DNA of 64,000 nt from Bacteroidales bacterium (GCA_016287075.1 JAEEVC010000005.1:62001-126000); one strand, 5' to 3'; positions 35,659 to 45,163 are shown, counted from the stretch's first letter. Notes: generated by a model not told the origin, from the sequence alone. Numbers and translations: made by a program.

Positions 35659-37056
35659 ATGATTATTCAGCATTTAGATCTACAATCCGACTTGTTTTCA
35701 AAGGCGCTATCTTTGATTCACTCGTCATTTGAAGAAAGGTTGAAGGAACGTATGTATTTTTCATGCGCCACCTTTTCAGAAGATGAGTTCAGAAATCACA
35801 TCCGGAAAGGAACTACGTTAATCGCCATTGATGAAGATACATTAGATGTTATTGGAACAATTACTTATATAATAGACGAACGGAATGGAGGCAAACATCG
35901 GTTCGCCCATATTGAGTATTTAGCCAGTTCCAAAAACGCAAGAAGGAAAAAAATTGCTTCAACATTATTTCAAGTTGTTATTGACGAATGTAAATCAAAA
36001 GGGGTACAATACTTAATCAGTGATACAGCAGTACGCGCAAAATCATCCGTCAAATGGCACAAGAAGAATGGATTCCGCATCTGCGGTTTCGCCAATATAC
36101 CAGGTAGAACATATAGTTCTTTTATTTTCAGGAAGCAATTGAATAATGATTGGATAAGAAGTTCCTATACTTATAATTATCTGTGTTTCCTTCGTTCTCT
36201 CTTTAAAGACAGGAGCAAGAGTCCAATGTATAAAAGGCTTTCGCTCAAGGAAGCGCAACAGAAAAGTCTTTCCCTTCTCGATCTTGTCCACCGCTTTTGC
36301 ACAGATAATCAGATACGATATTCACTTGCATACGGAACACTTCTCGGCGCGGTGCGCCACAAGGGATTCATTCCTTGGGATGATGATATAGATATCATCA
36401 TGCCACGCCCGGATTATGAAAAATTTTGTAAATCATTTAAACATACTAATGTCGGCATCAGTTCAGAAAAGGACAACAACTGTTTCATTAATTTTTGCCG
36501 CGTATTTGACTCACATAACACATTCTGCCACACCGTAATTCCTTTCACGAAAAAATACAGAGGAGGCATCTGGATCGACGTATTCCCAATGGATAATGTT
36601 TCTGACTCCCCAGATGTCTTTGCCGCCCAGATCGCAGAAATGAAGCCGCTTTGGGTCAAGCAGATGCGTTATCGGGACGCTTTATCGTCTTTCAAAGATA
36701 TCTTTCGTGTGTTTTCTCCCAAGGAGATTCTCATCCTCTCGTCAATCAAGTGTTCACTATCCGCAGAAAGACTGCTCCGGCGAACGAATGCAAAATTAAG
36801 GGAAAAAGCGCAAGGCTTTCCTTGCGGAAGCACAAGACATGTTTCACAACTTGGCGTTCTCGATGATGGCACTCGTTGTTACTTCCCCGCTGAATGGTTT
36901 GATTCTTACATTGACGTGGAATTTGAAGGGCACAGATTCCAGGCTATTGCCGAATATGATGCATATTTGAGAGCGATATACGGGGACTATATGCAACTTC
37001 CTCCGGAAAACGAGCAAGTACCGAAAAATAGTTTTGCTGAGTTTTATTGGAAATAA
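35659..37056 (+). CDS. GNAT acetyltransferase-LicD fusion protein (LicD copy 3)
   Basis: 465 residues. Residues 1-150 form a GNAT N-acetyltransferase: an IEYLASSKNARRKKIASTLF-type acetyl-CoA loop near 95-113 and HKKNGFRICGF near 133. A linker of about 45 residues leads to a complete LicD domain (about 195-465) with YGTLLGAVRHKG near 223-234, IPWDDDIDIIMPRPDY near 238-253, GGIWIDVFPMDN near 305 and IYGDYMQLPPE near the end. The fusion implies that N-acetylation and phosphotransfer act on the same glycan or substituent. The locus is A+T-rich. The start has no recognisable ribosome-binding site. Confidence 0.85.
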   Translation: MIIQHLDLQSDLFSKALSLIHSSFEERLKERMYFSCATFSEDEFRNHIRKGTTLIAIDEDTLDVIGTITYIIDERNGGKHRFAHIEYLASSKNARRKKIASTLFQVVIDECKSKGVQYLISDTAVRAKSSVKWHKKNGFRICGFANIPGRTYSSFIFRKQLNNDWIRSSYTYNYLCFLRSLFKDRSKSPMYKRLSLKEAQQKSLSLLDLVHRFCTDNQIRYSLAYGTLLGAVRHKGFIPWDDDIDIIMPRPDYEKFCKSFKHTNVGISSEKDNNCFINFCRVFDSHNTFCHTVIPFTKKYRGGIWIDVFPMDNVSDSPDVFAAQIAEMKPLWVKQMRYRDALSSFKDIFRVFSPKEILILSSIKCSLSAERLLRRTNAKLREKAQGFPCGSTRHVSQLGVLDDGTRCYFPAEWFDSYIDVEFEGHRFQAIAEYDAYLRAIYGDYMQLPPENEQVPKNSFAEFYWK

Positions 37057-37075
37057 GGAATGCTGCGAATTTTTT

Positions 37076-38179
37076 ATGGACAAGATTACCGTCACCTCCC
37101 CCCTCCTCCCCGACCTGCAGGAATTCCATGAAGTCCTCCAGGAAATCTGGGACAGCAAATGGATTACCAACAACGGCAGTTTCCATAAGAAACTGGAAGC
37201 CGCCCTTTGCGAGTATCTGAAAGTCCCGTATATCAGCCTGTTCACGAACGGGACGCTGCCGCTGCTAACGGCCCTGCAGGCGCTCCGGATTACCGGCGAG
37301 GTCATCACGACGCCCTACAGTTTCGTCGCCACGACCCACTCCATCTGGTGGAACGGCTGCCGTCCGGTATTCGTCGATATCGACCCGAAGACCGGGAATA
37401 TGGATCCGGACCGGATCGAGGCCGCCATCACCCCGAAGACGACGGCCATCATGCCCGTCCATGTGTACGGGAAACCCTGCGATACGGCAAGGATCAAGGA
37501 GATCGCCGACAAATACGGGCTGAAGGTCATATATGACGCCGCCCATGCCTTCGGAGTGGAAGTGAACGGGGAGAGCATCCTCAATGCTGGTGACTTATCC
37601 ACCCTCTGTTTCCACGCGACGAAGGTGTACAACACCATCGAAGGCGGCGCCCTGGTCATGCACGATGCGGAGACCAAGAAACGGATCGACTACCTGAAGA
37701 ACTTCGGTTTTGCGAACGAGGTCGAGGTGGTCGGTCCCGGCATCAACAGCAAGATGGACGAAGTCCGGTCGGCCTATGGCCTGCTGAACCTGAAACAGGT
37801 CGATGCCGCCATCGATGCGCGCCACCAGGTCGCCATCCGCTACCGGGAGGCACTGCGCGGAATCAAGGGCGTCACCTTCTTCGACGACATGCCCGGCGTC
37901 CGCCACAACTATTCCTACTTCCCCATCTTCGTCGATGCGGAGGAATACGGCATGACGCGGGATGAACTCTACTTCAAGATGAAAGACAACGGCGTCCTCG
38001 GCCGCCGCTACTTCTATCCGCTCATCAGCACATTCAGCACCTACCGCGGCCTCCCCAGCGCCTCCCGGGAGAACCTTCCCCAGGCCCACAAGATGGCCGA
38101 CAGCGTGATTTGCCTGCCGATGCATCATAGTCTCAACAAGGCGGATATCGATTTGACCATAAGCCTGATTCAGCGTTGA
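37076..38179 (+). CDS. DegT/DnrJ/EryC1-family sugar aminotransferase
   Basis: 367 residues, PLP-dependent, making amino sugars from 4-keto (or 3-keto) NDP-sugars. It shows WITNNGSFHKKLE, LFTNGTLPLLTALQAL near 57, TTPYSFVATTHSI near 77, VIYDAAHAFGVE near 150 and the PLP lysine in FHATKVYNTIEGGAL near 182. The ATG at 37076 gives the family start; an upstream open frame overlaps the GNAT-LicD gene. G+C rises sharply here, marking the end of the A+T-rich block. Confidence 0.9.
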   Translation: MDKITVTSPLLPDLQEFHEVLQEIWDSKWITNNGSFHKKLEAALCEYLKVPYISLFTNGTLPLLTALQALRITGEVITTPYSFVATTHSIWWNGCRPVFVDIDPKTGNMDPDRIEAAITPKTTAIMPVHVYGKPCDTARIKEIADKYGLKVIYDAAHAFGVEVNGESILNAGDLSTLCFHATKVYNTIEGGALVMHDAETKKRIDYLKNFGFANEVEVVGPGINSKMDEVRSAYGLLNLKQVDAAIDARHQVAIRYREALRGIKGVTFFDDMPGVRHNYSYFPIFVDAEEYGMTRDELYFKMKDNGVLGRRYFYPLISTFSTYRGLPSASRENLPQAHKMADSVICLPMHHSLNKADIDLTISLIQR

Positions 38180-38294
38180 TTAACTCATTTACAATCAGGA
38201 AGGAATCCTATACTCCAGATTCATTTACATTAGGAAAGAACGGCTTGGTGCCAATCGATAATTCATTTATTCCGGACCCGTTCTTCCTTTTGTT

Positions 38295-38346
38295 TTTGTA
38301 TTTCCAAAAACAATTGCGATATTTGCGTTGCGGAATTTACGCAACG
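38295..38346 (+). promoter_or_regulatory. Promoter-like site and inverted repeat before the ATPase gene
   Basis: TTTG at 38295-38298, 19 bases, then GATATTTG at 38318-38325 (one mismatch to TAnnTTTG). A perfect inverted repeat follows at once (CGTTGCG 38326-38332, CGCAACG 38340-38346), a good place for an operator. The rest of the 38180-38362 gap holds nothing recognised. Confidence 0.5.
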
Positions 38347-38362
38347 ATAAAAGCGCAATCCT

Positions 38363-39502
38363 ATGGTAACAAAGATTGACAATCCTTTCCTGGTATCCGG
38401 ATACGAGTCACCCGAGTTCTTCTGTGACCGCGTCCAGGAAACCGAAGATCTGCTGACAGCCCTGCAGAACGGGCAGAATGTTACCCTCACCTCTCCCAGA
38501 AGAATGGGCAAGACGGGATTGATTCTGCACGCATTCCAGCGGCTGAACCAATTGTATCCGCAGAGGAAAACAATCTACATCGACTTGTTTCCCACGGAGA
38601 ATCTCACCGACTTTGCGCGGACATTCTCTCTGGGAGTTCTGGGGCAACTGGATTCCAATCCGATGAGAATCCTGAAAAAGGCGACGGCATTATTGAAAGG
38701 TCTTCGCCTCAACATGACGGTGGATGAGATCACAGGACAGCCTAAACTCGGCGTGGATGTCACACAAGGAAACGAAACCACGACGATTGAACAGGTTTTT
38801 GATTATCTGAAACGAAACGAAAAGGAGTGTTATATCGCCCTGGATGAATTCCAGCAAATTGCGACCTATCCTGAAAAGAATGTCGAGGCCCTGTTGCGCT
38901 CCCATATCCAGAATCTCCATCACGTGCATTTCATCTTCTCCGGAAGCCGTGTGCACATGCTGAACGAGATGTTCCTTTCACCGAAACGGCCCTTTTACCA
39001 GAGTTCAACCAACAAGACGATTGGACCGATCGATGAGATATCCTATTTCTCGTTCGCAGAACACTTCTTCGCCTGGCAAGGGCGCAAGCTGCCTGAGGAG
39101 ACTTTCCGCTTCCTGTATGACCGGTATCAAGGTCACACCTGGTACGTCCAGAAAGTCCTGAACAAACTTTATGAGAAGCAACATCTTTTGCTGAACGATG
39201 AAGCAGTGACAGAAGCCATCGCTGACATTCTCAAAGACAACGAATACTACTATCAGACACTGCTCCGCGCCTACTCCAAAGGTCAGGGGAAACTCCTCAA
39301 AGCCATCGCAAATGAACGGATTGCCAAAGGGATCACTTCGGGAGCATTTATCACAAAGTACGGCCTCACGGCCACGAGCAGCGTAAAGAGCGCCTTGAGC
39401 CGACTGGTTGACGATGAAATCATTTACCCGTCGGAAGATGGCTATATGATATACGACCGGTTCTTCGGCGACTGGCTGGCGCAGACCTACCGATTCCAAT
39501 GA
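38363..39502 (+). CDS. AAA-type P-loop ATPase (PF01637-like)
   Basis: 379 residues. It begins with NPFLVSGYESPEFFCDR, the usual start of these Bacteroidetes ATPases. The P-loop TSPRRMGKTGLI is at 43-54 and Walker B CYIALDEFQQ near 157, followed by sensor-like FIFSGSRVHML near 190. The C-terminal ~80 residues (ITKYGLTATSSVKSALSRLVDDEII) look like a winged helix. The family is widespread and poorly understood. It interrupts the polysaccharide genes with its own promoter-like sequence, yet overlaps the next gene by 4 bases. Confidence 0.8.
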   Translation: MVTKIDNPFLVSGYESPEFFCDRVQETEDLLTALQNGQNVTLTSPRRMGKTGLILHAFQRLNQLYPQRKTIYIDLFPTENLTDFARTFSLGVLGQLDSNPMRILKKATALLKGLRLNMTVDEITGQPKLGVDVTQGNETTTIEQVFDYLKRNEKECYIALDEFQQIATYPEKNVEALLRSHIQNLHHVHFIFSGSRVHMLNEMFLSPKRPFYQSSTNKTIGPIDEISYFSFAEHFFAWQGRKLPEETFRFLYDRYQGHTWYVQKVLNKLYEKQHLLLNDEAVTEAIADILKDNEYYYQTLLRAYSKGQGKLLKAIANERIAKGITSGAFITKYGLTATSSVKSALSRLVDDEIIYPSEDGYMIYDRFFGDWLAQTYRFQ

Positions 39503-40476
39503 AAGTTTCCGTCATCATCCCCTTTTTCAAGGTCGCATCGTTCATTGAGCGATGTGCAGAATCGCTTTTGACACAAACGCTTGCAGACGTTGAATTCATC
39601 TTTGTCGATGATGCCTCCCCGGACAGCAGCCGGTCCCTTTTAGAACAGGTGATTGCCCGCTATCCGGAAAGGCAGACGCGGATTGTCACCCACCCGGTCA
39701 ACAAAGGCCTGCCCGGCGCACGGAATACAGGGCTGGAGGCGGCTACGGGCGATTTCATCTACCACTGCGATTCGGATGACTGGATCGAAGCGGACCTGCT
39801 CGAGCGGATGTATGATGCCGCTCAGGCAAATGGGGCCGATTACGTCTATTGCGACTTTTTTCTGAATTTCGGGGAGAAAGAGCGCTATATGGGGAACCCG
39901 GATTATTCGGATCCCGAGCAGATGATCAAAGAAGGTTTCATGGCAGGACTGATGAAGTATAATGTCTGGAACAAACTGGTCCGACGCGACTTGTACACGG
40001 AGAGCGGCATCCGCTTCCCGGAGGGGCACGGCATGGGTGAAGACATGACGATGATCCTGCTTGCGGCGAAAGCGCATCGCGTCGCGCATGTCAGGAAGGC
40101 GCTGTACCATTATGTCAAACTCAATACGAACGCCTATTCAAACACCTTCTCGCAGCGGCACATCGACGACATCTTCTTCAATGTCAACCGGACGATAGAG
40201 GGGTTGTCGGATTGGGATGTCCCGGAAAAGGAGAAGTATCTGGCATTCTTCAAGTTGAATACGAAGCTTCCGCTTCTTTTCTCCGACAACCGGAAGCAGA
40301 ACCGGTTGTGGAAAGAATGGTTCCCGGAAGCCGACTCCTACCTGTCCGACAACAAGCATCTGCCCTTCCGGACCCGGATGGTGCAGTGGTTCGCCGCCAA
40401 AGGATTGTTTCCCCTGGTGAGTCTGTATTCTTTTTTGGTTAACAAGGTTTATTACGGATTACGGTTCCGCGTATGA
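39499..40476 (+). CDS. GT2-family glycosyltransferase
   Basis: 325 residues. KVSVIIPFFKVASFIERCAESLL at the N-terminus, FIFVDDASPDSS near 34-45, NKGLPGARNTGLEAATGDF near 75 and YHCDSDDWIE near 90 form a complete GT2 core of the EpsJ/WcaA kind. The C-terminus has a short hydrophobic stretch near 300-318 that may attach it to the membrane. It overlaps both neighbours by 4 bases. Confidence 0.9.
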   Translation: MKVSVIIPFFKVASFIERCAESLLTQTLADVEFIFVDDASPDSSRSLLEQVIARYPERQTRIVTHPVNKGLPGARNTGLEAATGDFIYHCDSDDWIEADLLERMYDAAQANGADYVYCDFFLNFGEKERYMGNPDYSDPEQMIKEGFMAGLMKYNVWNKLVRRDLYTESGIRFPEGHGMGEDMTMILLAAKAHRVAHVRKALYHYVKLNTNAYSNTFSQRHIDDIFFNVNRTIEGLSDWDVPEKEKYLAFFKLNTKLPLLFSDNRKQNRLWKEWFPEADSYLSDNKHLPFRTRMVQWFAAKGLFPLVSLYSFLVNKVYYGLRFRV

Positions 40477-41825
40477 AATGGCTCAGAGTACTGCTGACAG
40501 GTTTTATTGTCAGTCTGTTTTATTTTCCCGTCGTTTTCAAGTTTTTCCCGGTGTCAAACACGAAGAACATGCTCGCCGTCGTCGGAATCATCTGCATGGT
40601 GATCACGCTGCTTCGGAAAAAAGAACTGAGTTTACCCAAAGAACTTGTGATCCTGCTGCTGTTTGCATCTGCCGTCTCCATCATCTCTCTGTTCTCCATC
40701 GTCTACAACCAAACACCGGATACCACCTATGTAACATACCTCCGATCCCCGATTATTTGGTTGAGCGGTGCATATGCTATTTGCTTCTTAATCTATATTA
40801 TACATAAGAGAATAGATATTCCCCTTGTCGTCAATTATTTGGCTGGAGCCTGTGTATTTCAATGCGTTGTAGCAATGGGGATACAGTTCAGTCCTTCATT
40901 TCAGATTTTTATTGATTCGATTGTCGAACAAGGACAGGATCTCTTGAAAGATCTGAACCGGATCTATGGCTTCGGCGCCAACCTGGATGTCGGTGGAAGC
41001 CGGTTTGCTGCCGTTCTTGCTGCGTTGGCCTTTTTAATGGTCCAGGACAGGCAAAGCCGGAATAACATCTCTCAGATTTGGCTTGTTTTCGCCTTTGTCA
41101 TCATTACGGTAGTCGGCAACATGATTGCCAGGACGACGCTTATCGGAGTGGCGGTCGGACTCGTATATATTCTCTTGATGGAATCGATAAGACTCCTGCA
41201 GAAAAAGGATAATACCGATTATAAGAGTCCGCTGGGCGCTTGGCTCCTCATCCTTGCCATTACAGTTCCGATAGCGGTTGTCCTCTATAATGTCAACGAA
41301 CAATTCCATGATCTCCTCCGCTTCGGTTTCGAAGGTTTTTTCTCCCTTTTTGAGGAAGGAGAATTCAAAACGGACTCAAGTGAAAAACTGGAATCGATGA
41401 TTGTCTGGCCGGAAGAACTCCGGACCTGGATTATCGGCGACGGATATTTCGAGAATCAGCGGAATGATGCCAATTATATTGGGGATGCCACGACGGAAGG
41501 TTTCTATATGGGAACGGATATCGGATATTTACGGTTTATCTTCTATTTCGGCGTCATCGGACTGATTGCAATCTCGGCTGTCATGGTATATACTGGCGTC
41601 ATCGCAAGCAAGGCATTTCCCAAGTATGCGCATATCTTCATGATGGGGGTCCTTTGCAATTTTATCATCTGGCTGAAAGTTTCGACAGACCTGTTCCCTT
41701 TTCTGGCCGTTTTTGCCAGCGCGGCATTCTTCACCCAAGATTTGCAATTCCTAAAGATGCGCGACGGCGAAGACACGGACGCCCCACCGGAAGAACTTGA
41801 ATCATGCGAATCCTCTACTGCATAG
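40473..41825 (+). CDS. Wzy-like O-antigen polymerase/ligase
   Basis: 450 residues with about 10-12 hydrophobic segments and one larger periplasmic loop (about 255-340), the layout of O-antigen polymerase/ligase proteins. Sequence identity in this family is always low, so the call depends on topology and on the neighbouring Wzx, Wza and Wzc genes. It would polymerise repeat units in the periplasm. The last 22 bases overlap the next glycosyltransferase gene. Confidence 0.78.
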   Translation: MKWLRVLLTGFIVSLFYFPVVFKFFPVSNTKNMLAVVGIICMVITLLRKKELSLPKELVILLLFASAVSIISLFSIVYNQTPDTTYVTYLRSPIIWLSGAYAICFLIYIIHKRIDIPLVVNYLAGACVFQCVVAMGIQFSPSFQIFIDSIVEQGQDLLKDLNRIYGFGANLDVGGSRFAAVLAALAFLMVQDRQSRNNISQIWLVFAFVIITVVGNMIARTTLIGVAVGLVYILLMESIRLLQKKDNTDYKSPLGAWLLILAITVPIAVVLYNVNEQFHDLLRFGFEGFFSLFEEGEFKTDSSEKLESMIVWPEELRTWIIGDGYFENQRNDANYIGDATTEGFYMGTDIGYLRFIFYFGVIGLIAISAVMVYTGVIASKAFPKYAHIFMMGVLCNFIIWLKVSTDLFPFLAVFASAAFFTQDLQFLKMRDGEDTDAPPEELESCESSTA

Positions 41826-42940
41826 CCGGCACTTACCGCCCTGCGGGGATGGAGCGTGTCCTTGCCGACAAGGCCAACTGGCTTGCCGGGCACGGGCATG
41901 AGGTCATCATCGTGACAACCGATCAGCGCGCCCAGGCGGATGCCTTCCCGATGGACGGGAAGATCCGCCACATCGATCTCGGAATCAATTATGAGCATGA
42001 CAACGGGAAGAACCTGCTGAACAAGCTGATACGGTTTCCCTTCCGGCGGCTCCGGCATCGGCGCGCCCTCAAACGTCTGCTGCTGGAAATCCGGCCGGAT
42101 GTGACCGTGTCGATGTTCTGCAACGAAGTATCGTTCCTGCCGAAGATCCACGACGGGAGCGCCAAGGTCCTGGAGGTCCATTTCTCCCGCTTCAAGCGGC
42201 TCCAATATGGCCGGAAGGGTCTGTGGGGTGCGGCGGACAGGATCATGAGCCGGATGGACCTGCGCGATGTACGGAAATATGACCGTTTCGTCGTCCTGAC
42301 CCAGGAGGACAAGGGGTATTGGGGCGACCTGCCGAACATGGTGGTGATCCCGAACCCGCTTGCACGGCGGCCGGAAACGCCTTCCGGCTTGGAGGCCAAG
42401 GTTGTCGCGGCGGTGGGGCGTTATGCCCCCCAGAAGGGACTCGACCGGCTGATTGAAGCCTGGCGCTTGGTCGCCATCAAGCACCCGGACTGGCAGCTCC
42501 GGCTCGTCGGTGACGGCGAATTGAAAGCGGAACTGCAGGCGCAGGTCAACCGATACGGCCTCGGCAAATGCATCCAGCTCGGCAGAGCGAAGGATGGGAT
42601 GGACCCCGTTTACCGGAACACCTCCCTATTGGCGCTTACCTCTCATTATGAAGGCCTTCCGATGGTCCTTCTCGAGGCGCAGGCCTATGGGATACCGGCT
42701 GTGGCTTTTACATGCAAATGCGGCCCGCGCGACGTCATCACCGACGGAGTCGACGGGCTATTGGTGCCCGAAGGCAACATCAACGCCTTTGCATCGGCCC
42801 TCGGGAGCCTGATGGACCACCCGGAACGGATCCGGGAAATGGGGGCGAACGCCCTCCGGGCAGCTGACAGATGGGATCTGGAAACCATCATGCAACAATG
42901 GACGGAACTGTTCGAAAACGTGTCGTCATCTCGGCGGTAA
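41804..42940 (+). CDS. GT4-family glycosyltransferase
   Basis: 378 residues, GT-B fold. N-terminal RILYCIAGTYRPAGMERVLADKA, VAAVGRYAPQKGLDRLIEAW near 205-224, RLVGDGELK near 235 and the C-terminal LTSHYEGLPMVLLEAQAYGIP near 285 match the EX7E-type GT4 signature. It transfers a sugar from an NDP-sugar in the cytoplasm. High G+C like the flanking genome. Confidence 0.9.
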   Translation: MRILYCIAGTYRPAGMERVLADKANWLAGHGHEVIIVTTDQRAQADAFPMDGKIRHIDLGINYEHDNGKNLLNKLIRFPFRRLRHRRALKRLLLEIRPDVTVSMFCNEVSFLPKIHDGSAKVLEVHFSRFKRLQYGRKGLWGAADRIMSRMDLRDVRKYDRFVVLTQEDKGYWGDLPNMVVIPNPLARRPETPSGLEAKVVAAVGRYAPQKGLDRLIEAWRLVAIKHPDWQLRLVGDGELKAELQAQVNRYGLGKCIQLGRAKDGMDPVYRNTSLLALTSHYEGLPMVLLEAQAYGIPAVAFTCKCGPRDVITDGVDGLLVPEGNINAFASALGSLMDHPERIREMGANALRAADRWDLETIMQQWTELFENVSSSRR

Positions 42941-44025
42941 ACATCCGCAAGGGTGGCACGCTGACCGTGCTGCGGGACTGTCTCCGCTACCTGGCGGGCA
43001 GGCAGGACCTGCAGGTGACGGCCATTGTGCACAAGCAGGCCCTTTGTGATTATCCGGGGATTGAATACATCGAAATTCCCTGGAGCATAGAGAGTTGGGG
43101 CAAACGCCTGCACTGCGAATACCGGACGCTCCGGACAATTTCCGAGGAACTCCAGCCCGTTGACCTCTGGTTCTCACTCCATGATACGACCCCTTCCGTT
43201 ACGGCACGAATACAAGCCGTCTATTGCCAGACTTCGTTCCCGTTCCTGAAGATCCGGGCGCGGGACTTTTTCATGGACAGGAAGATTCCCCTGTTCGCCC
43301 TCTTTACGAAGTATGCCTACAAGATGAACGTCCGGCGGAACCGGTATCTCGTGGTCCAGCAGGAATGGCTCCGGGAAGGACTTTCCAGGAAACTGGGATT
43401 GCCCCGGGATCGGTTCATCGTCGCCCCGCCGGCCTTCGTCGCGCCGGAGATCCACGACACGAGTGCCGGAGAGTCCGTCCCACTCTTCCTGTACCCGGCC
43501 AGTCCGGACTGCCACAAGAACTTCGAGACCCTCTGCAAGGCCGCCGCATTGTTGGAGAAGCAGTTTGGACAGAACGCGTTCCGCGTTGTCCTGACCCTCA
43601 ACGGGACTGAAAACCGCTATGCCGCCTGGCTCAAGAGGAAGTGGGGCCATGTCGCATCAATCGACTTTCATGGATTCATGTCCAAGGAAGAGCTTTATGC
43701 TTATTACGGCAGGGCCGCCTGCCTGGTTTTTCCCTCCCGCGTAGAGACTTGGGGGCTCCCGATTTCCGAGTTCAAGCCGTCCGGGAAACCGATGATCCTC
43801 TCGGATTTACCCTATGCGCACGAGAGCGCCGCAGGGGCCGAAAAGGTGTCTTTCTTCCCCGTCCTGGACGAGAAATCGCTTGCCCGGCAGATGGAGTTGG
43901 CAATTCGGGGAAATATTAGTAACTTTGAAGGCTTTATGCGCGCGCCCGTACACGCGCCGTACGCACAGGATTGGGGCGCATTGTTTACATTATTGCTTGA
44001 CGATGAAAGTACTGCAGCTCGGTAA
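42898..44025 (+). CDS. GT4-family glycosyltransferase
   Basis: 375 residues from the ATG at 42898; an in-frame ATG at 42871 is possible. NIRKGGTLTVLRDCL near the start, FLYPASPDCHKNFETLCKAA near 200, VDFHGFMSKEELY-like IDFHGFMSKEELYAYYG near 255 and CLVFPSRVETWGLPISEF near 275-292 give a GT-B/GT4 C-terminal donor site. It overlaps the previous gene by 43 bases and the next by 23. Confidence 0.87.
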   Translation: MDGTVRKRVVISAVNIRKGGTLTVLRDCLRYLAGRQDLQVTAIVHKQALCDYPGIEYIEIPWSIESWGKRLHCEYRTLRTISEELQPVDLWFSLHDTTPSVTARIQAVYCQTSFPFLKIRARDFFMDRKIPLFALFTKYAYKMNVRRNRYLVVQQEWLREGLSRKLGLPRDRFIVAPPAFVAPEIHDTSAGESVPLFLYPASPDCHKNFETLCKAAALLEKQFGQNAFRVVLTLNGTENRYAAWLKRKWGHVASIDFHGFMSKEELYAYYGRAACLVFPSRVETWGLPISEFKPSGKPMILSDLPYAHESAAGAEKVSFFPVLDEKSLARQMELAIRGNISNFEGFMRAPVHAPYAQDWGALFTLLLDDESTAAR

Positions 44026-45163
44026 GTTCTATCCCATCCGGGGTGGCGTGGAAAAGGTCATGTGGGACCTGACCCGCGGCCTCGGTGAACGGGGCATCGA
44101 CTGTGACATGCTCTGTGCCACCCGCCGCAACGACGGGATAGACGCGGAGCATATGCCCCTGTTCCGGAAAGAAGGGAAGACCGGCATGCTGCAAGTCAAT
44201 GCGTACGCGCGCGTACTCATGGTGCGCGCCTGGTTCAAGGCCGCGGCAACCATGATCTCCCCCGCCATGATTTTCTGGCTGCGGAAGCACCGCAAGGAAT
44301 ACGACATCATCCATATCCACCACCCGGACCCGATGGCCTGCCTCGCCCTCTTCCTCAGCGGTTACAAGGGGCGCGTCATCCTCCACTGGCACAGCGACAT
44401 CCTTTCCCAGAAGTTCTTCCTCGCCTTCTACAAACCGTTGCAGTCCTGGATGATCCGGCGCGCCGAATGCATCATCGGGACGACGCCGGTCTATCTCCGC
44501 GAGTCTCCTTGCCTCCAGCATGTCCAGGACAAAACAGCCGTCGTTCCCATTGGCATTGAACCCGTCCGGTTCAATCCGGAGGAGGCGGCCCGGATCCGGG
44601 CCCGGTATGCCGGCAAGAAGATCGTCTTTTCCCTCGGACGGCTGATCCCGTACAAGGGCTTCAGTTACCTGGCCACGGCAGCCAAATACCTGGGGCCGGA
44701 TTACCAGATCGTTATCGGTGGAAGCGGGCCGCTTCAGGAGAACCTTCAGGCCGAAATCGAAGCCCTGGACCTGCAGGAACATGTCCAACTCCTGGGCTAT
44801 GTCGAGGACAGAGAGGTACCTGCCCTATACGGCGCCTGCGACATATTCGTCCTCAGTTCCATCATGAAGACGGAGGCATTCGGCATCGTCCAGATCGAAG
44901 CCATGTCCTGCGGGAAGCCTGTCGTGGGTACTGAAATCCCCGAATCCGGTGTTTCCTGGGTAAACAAGCATGGCATCTCGGGGCTCAATGTCCCCGTATG
45001 TAACCCGGAAGCCCTTGCCAATGCCATCCAAGAGATTTGTGAAGTTCCGGAGCACTACAGTGCTTTCTCGGAAGGTGCCATCGACCGCTTCCGGAAGCAC
45101 TTTACCTTTGACAGCATGATTGAAGAAACAATTAAAATATATCAACATGAGAAAACGTATTAG
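44003..45163 (+). CDS. GT4-family glycosyltransferase
   Basis: 386 residues. KVLQLGKFYPIRGGVEKVMWDL at the N-terminus, IIHIHHPDPMA near 105, VFSLGRLIPYKGFSYLATAA near 210, IGGSGPLQENL near 240 and a SSIMKTEAFGIVQIEAMSCG segment near 290-309 carrying the EX7E glutamates identify a GT4 enzyme similar to WcaL/PimB-like transferases. The start at 44003 overlaps the preceding gene; the far upstream open frame is not coding. It overlaps wza by 17 bases. Confidence 0.9.
   Translation: MKVLQLGKFYPIRGGVEKVMWDLTRGLGERGIDCDMLCATRRNDGIDAEHMPLFRKEGKTGMLQVNAYARVLMVRAWFKAAATMISPAMIFWLRKHRKEYDIIHIHHPDPMACLALFLSGYKGRVILHWHSDILSQKFFLAFYKPLQSWMIRRAECIIGTTPVYLRESPCLQHVQDKTAVVPIGIEPVRFNPEEAARIRARYAGKKIVFSLGRLIPYKGFSYLATAAKYLGPDYQIVIGGSGPLQENLQAEIEALDLQEHVQLLGYVEDREVPALYGACDIFVLSSIMKTEAFGIVQIEAMSCGKPVVGTEIPESGVSWVNKHGISGLNVPVCNPEALANAIQEICEVPEHYSAFSEGAIDRFRKHFTFDSMIEETIKIYQHEKTY

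Noticed and set aside
34691..35659. Two separate small hypothetical genes at 34701-34976 and 34960-35292
   Set aside because: Their products align in order to one TarI/IspD-type protein, so they are pieces of a single decayed gene.
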